From positions 1 through 14,824 of the forward strand of contig ONSE01000001.1 in assembly GCA_900320415.1 (NCBI GenBank): DNA of 14,824 bases. Direction: 5' to 3'. The position numbers and the translations under genes were made by a program. The notes beneath the pieces are model-generated. The model saw nothing but the letters and a program-made list of their open reading frames with translations, was not told the origin of the DNA and searched no databases. Of the stretch, positions 6,523-14,392 are shown in pieces. This DNA is from an uncultured Eubacteriales bacterium. Its GTDB lineage: Bacteria > Bacillota > Clostridia > Oscillospirales > Acutalibacteraceae. Within the stretch, counting starts at the first letter, position 1; the number at the start of each line of letters is the position of its first letter.

Positions 6523-8871
6523 ATGAAAAAACAACTGCTTTGCGGCGTGCTCTCGGCAACTCTGGCAGTCTCCTGTCTGAGCATGGGCGTCTACGCGGAG
6601 GAAACCGCCGAGCCGGAAGCAAGCGCCCCGTCACAGTACGCACAGGAGACCGTGCAGGGCAGCGCGGTGCTGCACTGCTTCAACTGGTCGTACAACACCA
6701 TCAGAGAAAACCTCGCGGACATTGCCGCGGCGGGCTACACCGCCGTGCAGACCTCGCCCGTGCAGCCGCCGAAAAACTACAACGCGGCCTGGACAAGCGT
6801 TATGGACAGCAGCGGCGGCCAGTGGTGGAAGCTGTACCAGCCGATCGACATCTGCGTGGCGGACGGCAACACCTGGCTCGGCACCAAGGCAGAGCTGGCA
6901 GAGCTCTGCGAGGAGGCGGAAACACAGTACGGCATCAAGGTCATCGTCGACATTGTCGCCAACCATCTCGCCAACATCCAGTCGGGCGGCGGCTTTGACA
7001 ACCTTTCCCCCGAGGTGCCCGCTGCGCTCAGACACGCGGAATACTTCCACGACGAGCTGAAGGACACAAGCTACAGGGACAGCAGTCACTCAGCCCGTTA
7101 CTACAGCACTCACGGACAGATGGGTATGCCCGACCTGAACACGGCGAACAGCTACATCCAGGGACGTATGCTCGGACTTCTCGAGGAATGTGTGGATATC
7201 GGCGTTGACGGCTTCCGCTTCGACGCGGCAAAGCACATCGAGGTGCCGAACGACCCCGATGACGCGAAAAGCGACTTCTGGGCGAACGTCATCGGCGGCA
7301 TCAACACCTACTGCGAGGAAAATGACCTTCCCGCGGTCTTCTGCTACGGCGAGGTACTGGGAGATCCCGGCACCACGAACCAGTCCTCCGACTACACGGC
7401 GTATATGGCGCTCACCGACAGCAGCCGCAGCAGCAAGGCGCGTCAGGCTGTGTCGGACGGCAACGCCGCGAGTCTCGCGGGCTCCGGATACTACTTTGGT
7501 CTGAGCGCCGCGGACTCCGTCCTCTGGGCAGAGTCCCACGACAATTACATCCATGACGAAACCAGCGGCATCACCGACGCGAACCTGGTCAAGGCATGGG
7601 CGATCACGGGCGCGAGAAACGAATCCACCTCGCTCTTCCTCGCCCGTCCCGACCTGACAGACGCGCGAAACGCAGTCATGGGTCAGGCAGGCAACGACTA
7701 CACCTGGAAGAGCAAACCCGTCGCGGAGATCAATAAGTTCAAGAATTATTTCAACGGCGAGAGCGAGTATCTTTCCAGCTCGGGCAAGGTCGCTTACATC
7801 GAAAGAGGCACCTCGGGAGTATGTATCTCCAACCTCAACGGCTCGGGCATGGTCAACCTGAAGGCAAACAGGATCGCCGAAGGCACGTACCAGGATCAGA
7901 TCACGGGAAACACCTTCACCGTATCGGGCGGCTACATCCGCGGTGTCGTCGGCAAGACAGGCGTCGCGGTCGTCTACAACACCGACACGCCCGCTCCTGT
8001 GGTCTCCGAGGAGGAGGACTACTGTCTTATCGGCTACATCAACGGCAGCAACTACGACGGAACGGACTACACCTTCGAAAACGGCAGGCTCACCGCCTCC
8101 TTTACGGCAGATTCTTACGTCTATCCCAAGGGAGTCGACAGCGGCACGATTTACATGACCTGCAAATGGCTGGGTACGTCGACACAATCCGCCGTTATGT
8201 ACCAGAGCAGCGTACTCGCGGGCAACACAGGCGACAAGCTTTTTGTTCCCGGCAACACGCAGGTGACCTTCTACCTCAGGAAGAATGTCGATGATTCACT
8301 GACACTCTGCTATGAAACCGCGTCCTCCGCTTTCACAAAGCTCACGGTAGGCGACGCGGACGGCAGCGGTGAACTCAGTATTGCCGACGCGACGCAGCTC
8401 CAGTTCTATCTCGCCGGTCAGACCACGCTGACCGATAACGGTCTGTACGCCTCTGACTGCGATAACAGCGGCACCGTCAACATCAGCGACGTTACGCAGA
8501 TTCAAAAATATCTCGCGGAATACGAGGACACGGGCATGACCGCTCAGGAGATACCCGTGCCGCAGAGCAACCAGATCTATTTCAAAAACTCTCAGCAGTG
8601 GGAAAATCTGATTCACTGCCACTTCTGGAGCAGCAGCTATAGTTCCGAATGGCCGGGTGTGAGGATGACCTATCTCGGCCCCGACAGCCAGGGAGTGGAC
8701 GTCTACGCGATTTCTGTCAGCAAGAGCAACGGCAACGTCATTTTCAACAGCTACATCAAGGACGACGCCAACAACAAAAAGACCGTGGATATCGCGTGCA
8801 GCGATACCTACCAACGCTACTCCGCTACCGATCAGTTGCAGAACAGCGGTTATCTTGTCGAAAACTGGTAA
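6523..8871 (+). CDS. Secreted GH13 alpha-amylase with dockerin and CBM26-like domain
   Basis: Endo-acting starch hydrolase of 782 residues. Order: signal peptide (1-25, likely cut VYA|EE); GH13 barrel close to Bacillus AmyE (subfamily 28 type) from HCFNWSYNTI near 51; region I DIVANH (143-148); nucleophile D234 in GFRFDAAKH; acid/base E277 in CYGEVLG; third Asp D340 in ESHDNY; barrel C-domain to about 486. A beta-sandwich module follows at about 498-598 (YCLIGYINGSNY...SYV), a type seen in ruminococcal secreted enzymes. A type I dockerin occupies 608-668, with calcium loops starting at D611 and D645, both ligand sets intact. A C-terminal module (683-782; IYFKNSQQWENL, SSEWPGVRMTYLG) resembles starch-binding CBM26. 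Start ATG with AAGGAG (6508-6513) 9 bases upstream; ends TAA TAG. The dockerin predicts docking to a cohesin scaffoldin, as in the Ruminococcus bromii amylosome; no cohesin is in this window. Confidence 0.93.
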   Translation: MKKQLLCGVLSATLAVSCLSMGVYAEETAEPEASAPSQYAQETVQGSAVLHCFNWSYNTIRENLADIAAAGYTAVQTSPVQPPKNYNAAWTSVMDSSGGQWWKLYQPIDICVADGNTWLGTKAELAELCEEAETQYGIKVIVDIVANHLANIQSGGGFDNLSPEVPAALRHAEYFHDELKDTSYRDSSHSARYYSTHGQMGMPDLNTANSYIQGRMLGLLEECVDIGVDGFRFDAAKHIEVPNDPDDAKSDFWANVIGGINTYCEENDLPAVFCYGEVLGDPGTTNQSSDYTAYMALTDSSRSSKARQAVSDGNAASLAGSGYYFGLSAADSVLWAESHDNYIHDETSGITDANLVKAWAITGARNESTSLFLARPDLTDARNAVMGQAGNDYTWKSKPVAEINKFKNYFNGESEYLSSSGKVAYIERGTSGVCISNLNGSGMVNLKANRIAEGTYQDQITGNTFTVSGGYIRGVVGKTGVAVVYNTDTPAPVVSEEEDYCLIGYINGSNYDGTDYTFENGRLTASFTADSYVYPKGVDSGTIYMTCKWLGTSTQSAVMYQSSVLAGNTGDKLFVPGNTQVTFYLRKNVDDSLTLCYETASSAFTKLTVGDADGSGELSIADATQLQFYLAGQTTLTDNGLYASDCDNSGTVNISDVTQIQKYLAEYEDTGMTAQEIPVPQSNQIYFKNSQQWENLIHCHFWSSSYSSEWPGVRMTYLGPDSQGVDVYAISVSKSNGNVIFNSYIKDDANNKKTVDIACSDTYQRYSATDQLQNSGYLVENW

Positions 8872-8881
8872 TAGAAAAGCA

Positions 8882-8907
8882 AGGGCAGGCTCCCCGGAGC
8901 CTGCCCT
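8882..8907. terminator. Strong hairpin terminator between amylase operon and antiporter
   Basis: Perfect inverted repeat AGGGCAGGCTCC (8882-8893) and GGAGCCTGCCCT (8896-8907). It lies 10 bases after the amylase stop and 4 bases after the antiporter stop on the other strand. The T-run is moderate on the minus side (TTGCTTTTCT) and poor on the plus side (GTTGTTAT). Probably bidirectional. Confidence 0.8.
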
Positions 8908-8911
8908 GTTG

Positions 8912-10114
8912 TTATGCCCTGATTTCTTCCGTTGTATCGTTCTTTTCGGTTTTTTCGCGGAACAGCAGCTTTAAAATGATCGGCGTCGCGATGGAGGACA
9001 CGATGATCAGCAGGATGACCGATGTAAAATACACCGAATCGATCATCCCCTCGCTCAGTCCTCTCTGCGCCACGATCAGCGCTACCTCGCCGCGGGTCAT
9101 CATGCCCACGCCGATGCGCAGGGTGTCCTTGCCCCTGAAGCCGCACAGACGCGACACCGCGCCGCAGCCGATGATTTTCGTCACCAGCGCCACCGCCACG
9201 AACGCGAGCGAGAACAGCACCAGATCCCAGCCGATCCCCTCGATATTGGTCTTGAGTCCGATGCTCGCGAAGAAGATCGGCGCGAAGATCATATAGGAAT
9301 TGATGTCCAGCTTTTCCTCAATGTAGTCGGAGTCGCGCAGGTTGCAGAGAATGATGCCCGCCACATACGCTCCCGTGATGTCAGCGATCCCGAACACCTT
9401 TTCGGCGAGGTAGGAAAAGCCGAAGCAGAGCACCAGCGCGAAAATCGGGATCCTGTGGGTGCGCGGATAGCGCTTGTCAACGAACTTGAACACCTTGTAG
9501 ATCACAAAGCCCACCACGACCGCGAGCGCGAAAAACACGATCGTGCTGAAGCCCACGCGCAGGGGGTTGGAATCGGGATCCTTGAAGCCCACGACAAAGG
9601 TGAGCACCAATATTCCGATGACGTCGTCAATGATCGCCGCGCTGAGAATGGTGGTACCGAGCTTGCTTTTGAGCTTTCCCAGCTCCTTGAGCGTCTCCAC
9701 CGTAATGCTGACGCTGGTGGCGGTCATGATCACGCCGATGAACACGGCGGTCAGAAATTTCTCGCTGCCCCAGGGGGCGAAGCCGTAGAAGCACTGATAC
9801 AGCAGCGCGCCGCCGGCAAGCGGCACCGCCACGCCCGCGCAGGCGATGGCAAGCGCCTTGGGGCCTGTCTTGAGCAGGTCGCGGAGGTTGGTGCCGAGTC
9901 CCGCCGAGAACATCAGCATCACAACGCCGATCTGGGCGCAGATGCTGAGAAAATCGTTGAGCTGCACCCAGCCGAGCAGGCTGGGACCGATCAGCAGTCC
10001 CGCCACGATTTCACCCACCACCTGCGGCGCCTTGAGCTTCCTCGCGAGCAGACCGAAAATCTTGGCGAACAGCATGATGATCGCCAAATCCTTAAAAATA
10101 GACAGTACGTCCAC
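8912..10114 (-). CDS. CPA2-family cation/proton antiporter (NapA/KefB-like)
   Basis: Integral membrane protein of 400 residues, almost entirely hydrophobic segments (about 12 expected). It is likely to exchange Na+ or K+ for protons. Family marks: GEIVAGLLIGPSLLG at residues 34-48; the paired aspartates D163-D164 in SAAIIDDVIG, typical of electrogenic NapA-type members; and MMTRGEVALIVAQRGL in a late helix. There is no C-terminal TrkA-N/RCK domain; the protein ends with a short charged tail, as in the compact NapA forms. The start is a GTG at 10114: upstream in the same frame there is a TGA seven codons away and no ATG. The ribosome site is weak (AAAAGAGACG). A consensus promoter lies just upstream, so it is probably monocistronic, ending at the 8882-8907 hairpin. 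The transported ion cannot be read from sequence. Confidence 0.9.
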   Translation of the reverse strand: MDVLSIFKDLAIIMLFAKIFGLLARKLKAPQVVGEIVAGLLIGPSLLGWVQLNDFLSICAQIGVVMLMFSAGLGTNLRDLLKTGPKALAIACAGVAVPLAGGALLYQCFYGFAPWGSEKFLTAVFIGVIMTATSVSITVETLKELGKLKSKLGTTILSAAIIDDVIGILVLTFVVGFKDPDSNPLRVGFSTIVFFALAVVVGFVIYKVFKFVDKRYPRTHRIPIFALVLCFGFSYLAEKVFGIADITGAYVAGIILCNLRDSDYIEEKLDINSYMIFAPIFFASIGLKTNIEGIGWDLVLFSLAFVAVALVTKIIGCGAVSRLCGFRGKDTLRIGVGMMTRGEVALIVAQRGLSEGMIDSVYFTSVILLIIVSSIATPIILKLLFREKTEKNDTTEEIRA

Positions 10115-10147
10115 AAAAATCGTCTCTTTTCTTCAATTTCTACTTCT

Positions 10148-10176
10148 ATGTTACACCCGTCGACCACCTTTGTCAA
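10148..10176 (-). promoter_or_regulatory. Sigma-A promoter for the antiporter gene
   Basis: The minus strand reads a perfect TTGACA (10176-10171), a 17-base spacer and TAACAT (10153-10148), giving a leader of about 27 bases before the GTG start. It sits directly after the terminator hairpin of the neighbouring amylase-type gene. Confidence 0.8.
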
Positions 10177-10180
10177 ATCG

Positions 10181-10209
10181 AAAATCCCCTGATAATCTCA
10201 GGGGATTTT
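10181..10209 (-). terminator. Intrinsic terminator of the GH13 neopullulanase-type gene
   Basis: Perfect 12-base-pair stem AAAATCCCCTGA (10181-10192) with TCAGGGGATTTT (10198-10209) and a 5-base loop, 11 bases after the stop codon of the gene ending at 10221. The stem's own A/T ends supply the U-run on the minus strand (GGGGATTTTCGATTTG). Confidence 0.85.
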
Positions 10210-10220
10210 GTATACGTTTC

Positions 10221-11957
10221 TCATTTTGTTTTCAGCACCAGAACGCCGTCGGCGCAAAGGGAATCCTCCTCGTATCCGTTCGCGAAAAGCACCTCTCCCT
10301 CATCCCTCACGGGATAAGGCTCCCTGTCCGCGTTGACGATCACAAGGATATTGCCGCCCCTGGCGTAGCGCAGCAGCCTCGGGCGTTCGGGGTCGATCTC
10401 ATACCGCAGCTCGCTGCCGCGCAGCGCCTCATGCGCCCTTCTCACGGCAATCAGCTTCTTCACCTTTGCCGTGAAGTCCGCGTGATCGCCGCTCTCTATC
10501 TCGTCCCACGGCATGGTGGAGCGGTTGAAGGGCGTGTGCAGCCCCTTCATGGCGATCTCCGTGCCGTAATACAGGCAGGGCGCGCCCGTCATCGTCATCA
10601 GGATCGTCAGCTTTTGCAGCAGGACGTCCTGATTGGCGCAGCTCTCGGCGGCGCGGGCGGTGTCGTGCGTGTCAAGAAAGTTGAGCATGGCGCGGTTGAC
10701 CTGCTCGGGATAGAGCGAATGGCAGTAGTTCATGGCGTACATGAAATCCTTTGCCGTCAGCCTTTCGTTCTTCCAGTAGTCGTTGACGCAGCCTGTGAAG
10801 GGATAATTCATCACCGCGTCGTACTCGTCGCCGCTCAGCCAGTTGAGCGAGTCCATCCAGATCTCTCCGAGGAGATAGACGTCGGGCTTCAGCTCCTTGA
10901 CCGCGGCGCGCACCGCGCGGATAAAGCTGTGGGAGATCTCATCTCCCACATCGAAGCGGATGCCGTCGATATCCCACTCTCTCACCCAATAGCGGCAAAT
11001 ATCGGAGAAATATCCGACCACCTCGGGGTTGTTGGTGTTGAGCTTCGGCATACCCGACCAGAAGGAGAAGGAATAGAACCTTCCGTCCTCAGTGGAAAAC
11101 TCATCCCTCACAAAGTCGTCGGAATTGATGAAGAACCAGTCAAAATACGGGGATTTTCTTCCCTTTTCCTTCACATCGAGCCATGGCGCGAACTGTGAGC
11201 CGCTGTGATTGAACACCGCGTCGAGCATGACGCGGATGCCGCGGCGGTGCGCCTCGGCGATCAGCTCCCTCAAATCGTCCTCCGTGCCGAAGTCCTCATC
11301 GATCCTGGTGTAGTCATAGGTATTGTATTTATGGTTGGAGCCTGACTGAAAAATCGGCGTCATATAGATGCCGCTGATCCCCAGCTCACACAGATAGTCC
11401 AGCTTTTCGGTGATTCCCCTGAGGGTACCGCCGTAGACATCGTTCCAGAGCGGAAGCCGGAAATCGCCCCACACACGGAATTTGTCATCCTTCGGCGCGT
11501 CCTTGTGGCGGCAGAAGCGGTCGGGCATGATCTGGTACCACACGGTCTCGCCCACCCACGCGGGAGGCGCGATGACATCGGAGGAATTGAGCCACGCGTA
11601 CTTGAAAAACTGCTTGGATACCGCGTCGATCTCCGCCTTGGGGCAGAGCTTGTTCTCAAACAGGCAGTACACCTCTCCGTCCGCCTCGATCTCAAAATAA
11701 TACATCAGGCGCTTGTATTCGGGACGCACCCGCGCGGTATAGATCACCTGATAGACCAGCTCGCGCGAAAGCGTCATTTTCTCGCGCCTGCCCGACCAGT
11801 CGGGCTCGCGCCGCAGCTCGTGTATAAACGGATCCTCCCAGATCAGATAGACCGCGTCAGCATCTCTGTCGGTGCGGATGTTGACGGTCACGGTTTCGCC
11901 GTCGGGAGAGTAGCACATATCGGGGGTAATGCGATGGTAAACCGCCGCGAAATTCAT
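10221..11957 (-). CDS. Cytoplasmic GH13 neopullulanase/cyclomaltodextrinase-type enzyme
   Basis: Glycoside hydrolase of 578 residues, of the group that cuts cyclodextrins, pullulan or short maltodextrins. The N-terminal domain (about 1-120, MNFAAVYHRITPDMCYSPDGE onward) resembles the CBM34-type domain of this group. Barrel motifs: region I DAVFNH (246-251), nucleophile D336 in GIRFDVGDE, acid/base E365 in LLGEIW, third Asp D432 in FLDTHD. Region V MPKLN (303-307) is the mark of subfamily 20. There is no signal peptide, so it should act on imported oligosaccharides. Start: ATG at 11957 with AGAGGTG (11964-11970) 6 bases upstream. An ATG at 11963 abuts that site, and a start as far up as 12029 would lie beyond the predicted promoter. 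It has its own promoter and terminator. Product specificity among the three named activities is uncertain. Confidence 0.9.
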   Translation of the reverse strand: MNFAAVYHRITPDMCYSPDGETVTVNIRTDRDADAVYLIWEDPFIHELRREPDWSGRREKMTLSRELVYQVIYTARVRPEYKRLMYYFEIEADGEVYCLFENKLCPKAEIDAVSKQFFKYAWLNSSDVIAPPAWVGETVWYQIMPDRFCRHKDAPKDDKFRVWGDFRLPLWNDVYGGTLRGITEKLDYLCELGISGIYMTPIFQSGSNHKYNTYDYTRIDEDFGTEDDLRELIAEAHRRGIRVMLDAVFNHSGSQFAPWLDVKEKGRKSPYFDWFFINSDDFVRDEFSTEDGRFYSFSFWSGMPKLNTNNPEVVGYFSDICRYWVREWDIDGIRFDVGDEISHSFIRAVRAAVKELKPDVYLLGEIWMDSLNWLSGDEYDAVMNYPFTGCVNDYWKNERLTAKDFMYAMNYCHSLYPEQVNRAMLNFLDTHDTARAAESCANQDVLLQKLTILMTMTGAPCLYYGTEIAMKGLHTPFNRSTMPWDEIESGDHADFTAKVKKLIAVRRAHEALRGSELRYEIDPERPRLLRYARGGNILVIVNADREPYPVRDEGEVLFANGYEEDSLCADGVLVLKTK

Positions 11958-11976
11958 ATTCATCACCTCTGTCTGT

Positions 11977-12005
11977 ATTATACGTTCCGCCGCCCCAAAA
12001 AGCAA
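11977..12005 (-). promoter_or_regulatory. Promoter for the GH13 neopullulanase-type gene
   Basis: A perfect TATAAT on the minus strand (11982-11977) is preceded, 17 bases away, by a poor -35 box TTGCTT (12005-12000). The expected start near 11970 would leave a leader of only about 13 bases that begins with the ribosome binding site; this supports the ATG at 11957 over upstream starts. Confidence 0.65.
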
Positions 12006-12028
12006 GGGCTTTTCCGCGAAATATGACA

Positions 12029-12054
12029 AGAGGGCAGCCCTGCGGCCGCCCTCT
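12029..12054 (-). terminator. Hairpin terminator after the GH25 lysozyme gene
   Basis: Stem AGAGGGC (12029-12035) with GCCCTCT (12048-12054), continued after one mismatch by GCC (12037-12039) with GGC (12044-12046) and a 4-base loop. It starts 5 bases after the lysozyme stop. The following T-run on the minus strand is weak (TTGTCATATTTC), so termination strength is uncertain. Confidence 0.6.
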
Positions 12055-12059
12055 CGGGA

Positions 12060-14363
12060 TCACTGCTGTACCACGTACAGGTTATAGATCAAATTCATAT
12101 CCACATAGCCGTCAACACCCCAGATGAATCCCTCCTCGGAATACTGCCAGATGTCGCAGGCAAGGGTGCAGCGCGGCGCCCAGTGGGCGTTCCAGATGGA
12201 GACGCCGCTCTCTACCAGAAGATCGTAGTCGATCTGGTTCTGATAGACCGTGACACTGGTGTAGACGCCCGGGCGGTAGCCCGCCTTGGCGATCTCGCCG
12301 CAGAAAATCATCGCCATCGCCGTCAGCTCGTCGTTGGACATGGTCGTCAGCGCCTTCTCGTACTCAATGTCGTAGTACACGGGCATATCGAGCTGTCTGC
12401 CGCCGATGCACGACAGGCAGGCGGCCGCCTCGTTGTACGCGTCCAGCGCGTCGGTGGCGTAGCTGAACCAGTAAACGCCGACCTTAAGACCCGCGCTTTT
12501 CGCCTTGTAGTAGTTGCTGACGAACCGGTTGTCGATCTGAAACGCCTCGTTGCCGTAGCCCGCGCGGAGAATCACATAGTCCACGCCGCTCGCCCTCACC
12601 TTGGAAAAGTCCACGTTCGCGCCCTGCCAGGTGGAAATATCGATACACAGCGCCTTGCTGCCCTCGACACAGAGCCTCACGGTCTCCTTCAGTCCGCTGA
12701 CGGTCTCAAAGGTGACGTCGGTCTCTCCGAGCCTCATGCCCTTGAGGTCTATGTAATCCGCCCCCCTGTCCGCTACCGCGACAAATCCGTTGCTCGAGGT
12801 CACCGTCACAAACTCGTGGTTGACGGTGCCCGCGCCTGATTTGACAGTGACGCGCAGCGTTTCGCCCACCTGCAGCCGGTCGGTGCTCCTGACGACCTCG
12901 ATCGAATCGGGAGCCGCCGTCACCGTTACGTCCGCCCAGGCTCTCACACCGTTGCGCAGCTCGCAGTAAATCCGGGTTTTGCCCTCCTTTATCGCAGTGG
13001 CGACACCGCCCGCGCGGTTGATGGAGACAATGCTCTCGTCCATGGAATAATAATCGCGGAAATGGGCGTAACCGCCCTGAGCGTAGCTGTCAAAATCAAA
13101 CAGATCACCGGCGGAAAGCTTCACGTCGGAGGCGTTGAGTTCAAGTCCCTGCGGCATTTTGTAGACGGTGACCTCGCAGCTCGCCTTCACGCCGTTTTCG
13201 AGCGTACAGGTCACTGTCGCACTGCCCTCGCCGACCGCCGCGGCGATGCCGCCGGAGCGCTCGACACGTATGACATCCTCATTGTCAGAGGTGTAGTATC
13301 TCAGATACGCCTCCGCGCCGGCGTTGACATAGCTGTCAAAATCCACGGTCTCGCCGACGCCGAGAGCCAGACTCTCTCCGTAGTTCAGCGTCAGAGCCGT
13401 CGCCTCGGGGCAGATCTGCACGCAGCAGACGGCGGAAATACCATTGTCGCTCATGCAGACGACCGTCGCGTTTCCGGGTGCGACAGGCGTCACCGTTCCG
13501 CCCTCGTCCACCTTCAGCACCGCGTCGTTAAAGCTGCGGAAGGAATAGATCTCCGCGTCGGTTTCGACGCTAAAGGTGAATATCTCGTTTACGCCGAGCT
13601 TCAGATTGGTGTCATCCAGCCTCAGATAGGTCGCCTGCTTGACGGTGGACTCCTCCGTCACACCGACAGTCGTTTCCTCGGGCTCCGTTATCGGCTCGAG
13701 GGTGGTTTCCGCAGGCTCCGTTATCGGTGCAAGGGTGGTTTCCGCGGGCTCCGTCGTCGGCTCGAGGGTGGTTTCCGCGGGCTCCGCCGTCGGCTCGAGG
13801 GTGGTTTCCGCAGGCTCCGTCGTCGGCTCAAGGGTGGTTTCCGCAGGCTCCGTCATCGGCTCGAGGGTGGTCTCCTCGGGCTCCGTCGCCGGCTCAAGGG
13901 TGGTCTCCGCAGGCTTCGAGGGCTTGTCTGTCCACACCTCTGTGACATCGGCTGTTGTTTCCGTCTGAGGCTCTGTGTCCGACGGCGCCGTCGTGTCAAA
14001 CGGAATGGTGAGCGGCGCCTCTGTGGACGGCTCGGACGGCTGTTCGGGCTTGAAGCGCGAGAGATACTCGTCGCTGTGCAGATCCAGCACGCTCGCGCAG
14101 TGCTGCTGGATAATGGTCGCGTCTGTCACGGAGATCTCACCGTCAAAATCCACGTCAAAGTAGCTTTTTTGACGCGCTGACAGAGAAGCGAGGTCAGCCA
14201 GCACCTTCTGCACGGTAGTCGCGTCAGAGATGGTGTAATCATGCAGCTTCATGCGGCTGGTCTTGACAAGGTAGTCATCCTGCGACATCGCCGCGGCGGG
14301 CAGCGCGGCAGGAACAGCCAGCGCGGCGGCAAGAAGCGCCGCGGTAAACTTTTTTATCTTCAT
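12060..14363 (-). CDS. Secreted GH25 lysozyme with dockerin-like and Ig-like domains
   Basis: Surface protein of 767 residues. Order: signal peptide (1-25, MKIKKFTAALLAAA, cut near AAA|MSQ); dockerin-like module (about 36-95) whose second calcium loop (D70-D81, DVDFDGEISVTD) is intact, while the first (36-47) keeps only the last Asp; Thr/Glu/Pro linker with 11-residue repeats (151-238); four Ig-like domains of about 75-80 residues (near 243-318, 321-401, 404-482, 485-566); GH25 muramidase domain (571-765) with D575 in CIDIS and the DxE pair D665/E667 in YYDIEYE. GH25 enzymes cleave the MurNAc-GlcNAc bond of peptidoglycan. The start at 14363 is chosen because it opens the signal peptide and has AAAGGAAG (14368-14375) upstream; an in-frame start at 14408 would spoil both. 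A promoter at 14591-14619 implies a leader of about 220 bases made largely of an inverted-repeat element. The role could be self-wall remodelling or attack on other bacteria; cohesin binding is inferred. Confidence 0.9.
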   Translation of the reverse strand: MKIKKFTAALLAAALAVPAALPAAAMSQDDYLVKTSRMKLHDYTISDATTVQKVLADLASLSARQKSYFDVDFDGEISVTDATIIQQHCASVLDLHSDEYLSRFKPEQPSEPSTEAPLTIPFDTTAPSDTEPQTETTADVTEVWTDKPSKPAETTLEPATEPEETTLEPMTEPAETTLEPTTEPAETTLEPTAEPAETTLEPTTEPAETTLAPITEPAETTLEPITEPEETTVGVTEESTVKQATYLRLDDTNLKLGVNEIFTFSVETDAEIYSFRSFNDAVLKVDEGGTVTPVAPGNATVVCMSDNGISAVCCVQICPEATALTLNYGESLALGVGETVDFDSYVNAGAEAYLRYYTSDNEDVIRVERSGGIAAAVGEGSATVTCTLENGVKASCEVTVYKMPQGLELNASDVKLSAGDLFDFDSYAQGGYAHFRDYYSMDESIVSINRAGGVATAIKEGKTRIYCELRNGVRAWADVTVTAAPDSIEVVRSTDRLQVGETLRVTVKSGAGTVNHEFVTVTSSNGFVAVADRGADYIDLKGMRLGETDVTFETVSGLKETVRLCVEGSKALCIDISTWQGANVDFSKVRASGVDYVILRAGYGNEAFQIDNRFVSNYYKAKSAGLKVGVYWFSYATDALDAYNEAAACLSCIGGRQLDMPVYYDIEYEKALTTMSNDELTAMAMIFCGEIAKAGYRPGVYTSVTVYQNQIDYDLLVESGVSIWNAHWAPRCTLACDIWQYSEEGFIWGVDGYVDMNLIYNLYVVQQ
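13650..13913 (-). repeat. Seven 33-base tandem repeats plus a diverged eighth, in the lysozyme linker
   Basis: Seven in-frame units encode variants of PAETTLEPTTE (residues 151-227), followed by a diverged eighth, PEETTVGVTEE (228-238). Variation is mostly one or two residues per unit, and the DNA copies are highly similar, so copy number may change by slippage or recombination. The linker separates the dockerin-like module from the Ig-like domains and offers many Thr residues for possible glycosylation. Confidence 0.92.
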
Positions 14364-14392
14364 ACATCTTCCTTTCCCTTTACAGGCTTTGC

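Noticed and set aside
4647..6584. Long minus-strand open frame opposite the GH31 gene
   Set aside because: Antisense shadow of GH31, which has intact catalytic motifs, a promoter and a ribosome site.
6523..6600. Lipoprotein signal (AVSC) in the amylase leader
   Set aside because: The -3 residue is Ala rather than Leu/Val/Ile, and a standard signal peptidase I site VYA|EE follows; secretion with dockerin attachment fits better.
7090..8187. 365-residue minus-strand frame opposite the amylase
   Set aside because: Antisense shadow with no family signal; the amylase motifs are unambiguous.
11958..12029. Longer N-terminus for the GH13 enzyme starting at 12029
   Set aside because: It would need translation from upstream of the TATAAT at 11977-11982 and into the neighbouring gene's terminator; the family N-terminus begins at MNFAAVYHR.
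13650..13913. Possible CRISPR array
   Set aside because: Units are contiguous in-frame repeats without unique spacers and encode a Thr/Glu/Pro linker.
13639..13968. Plus-strand repetitive peptide (GSVIGSRVVSA units)
   Set aside because: Antisense reading of the 33-base repeats in the lysozyme linker; no ribosome site.
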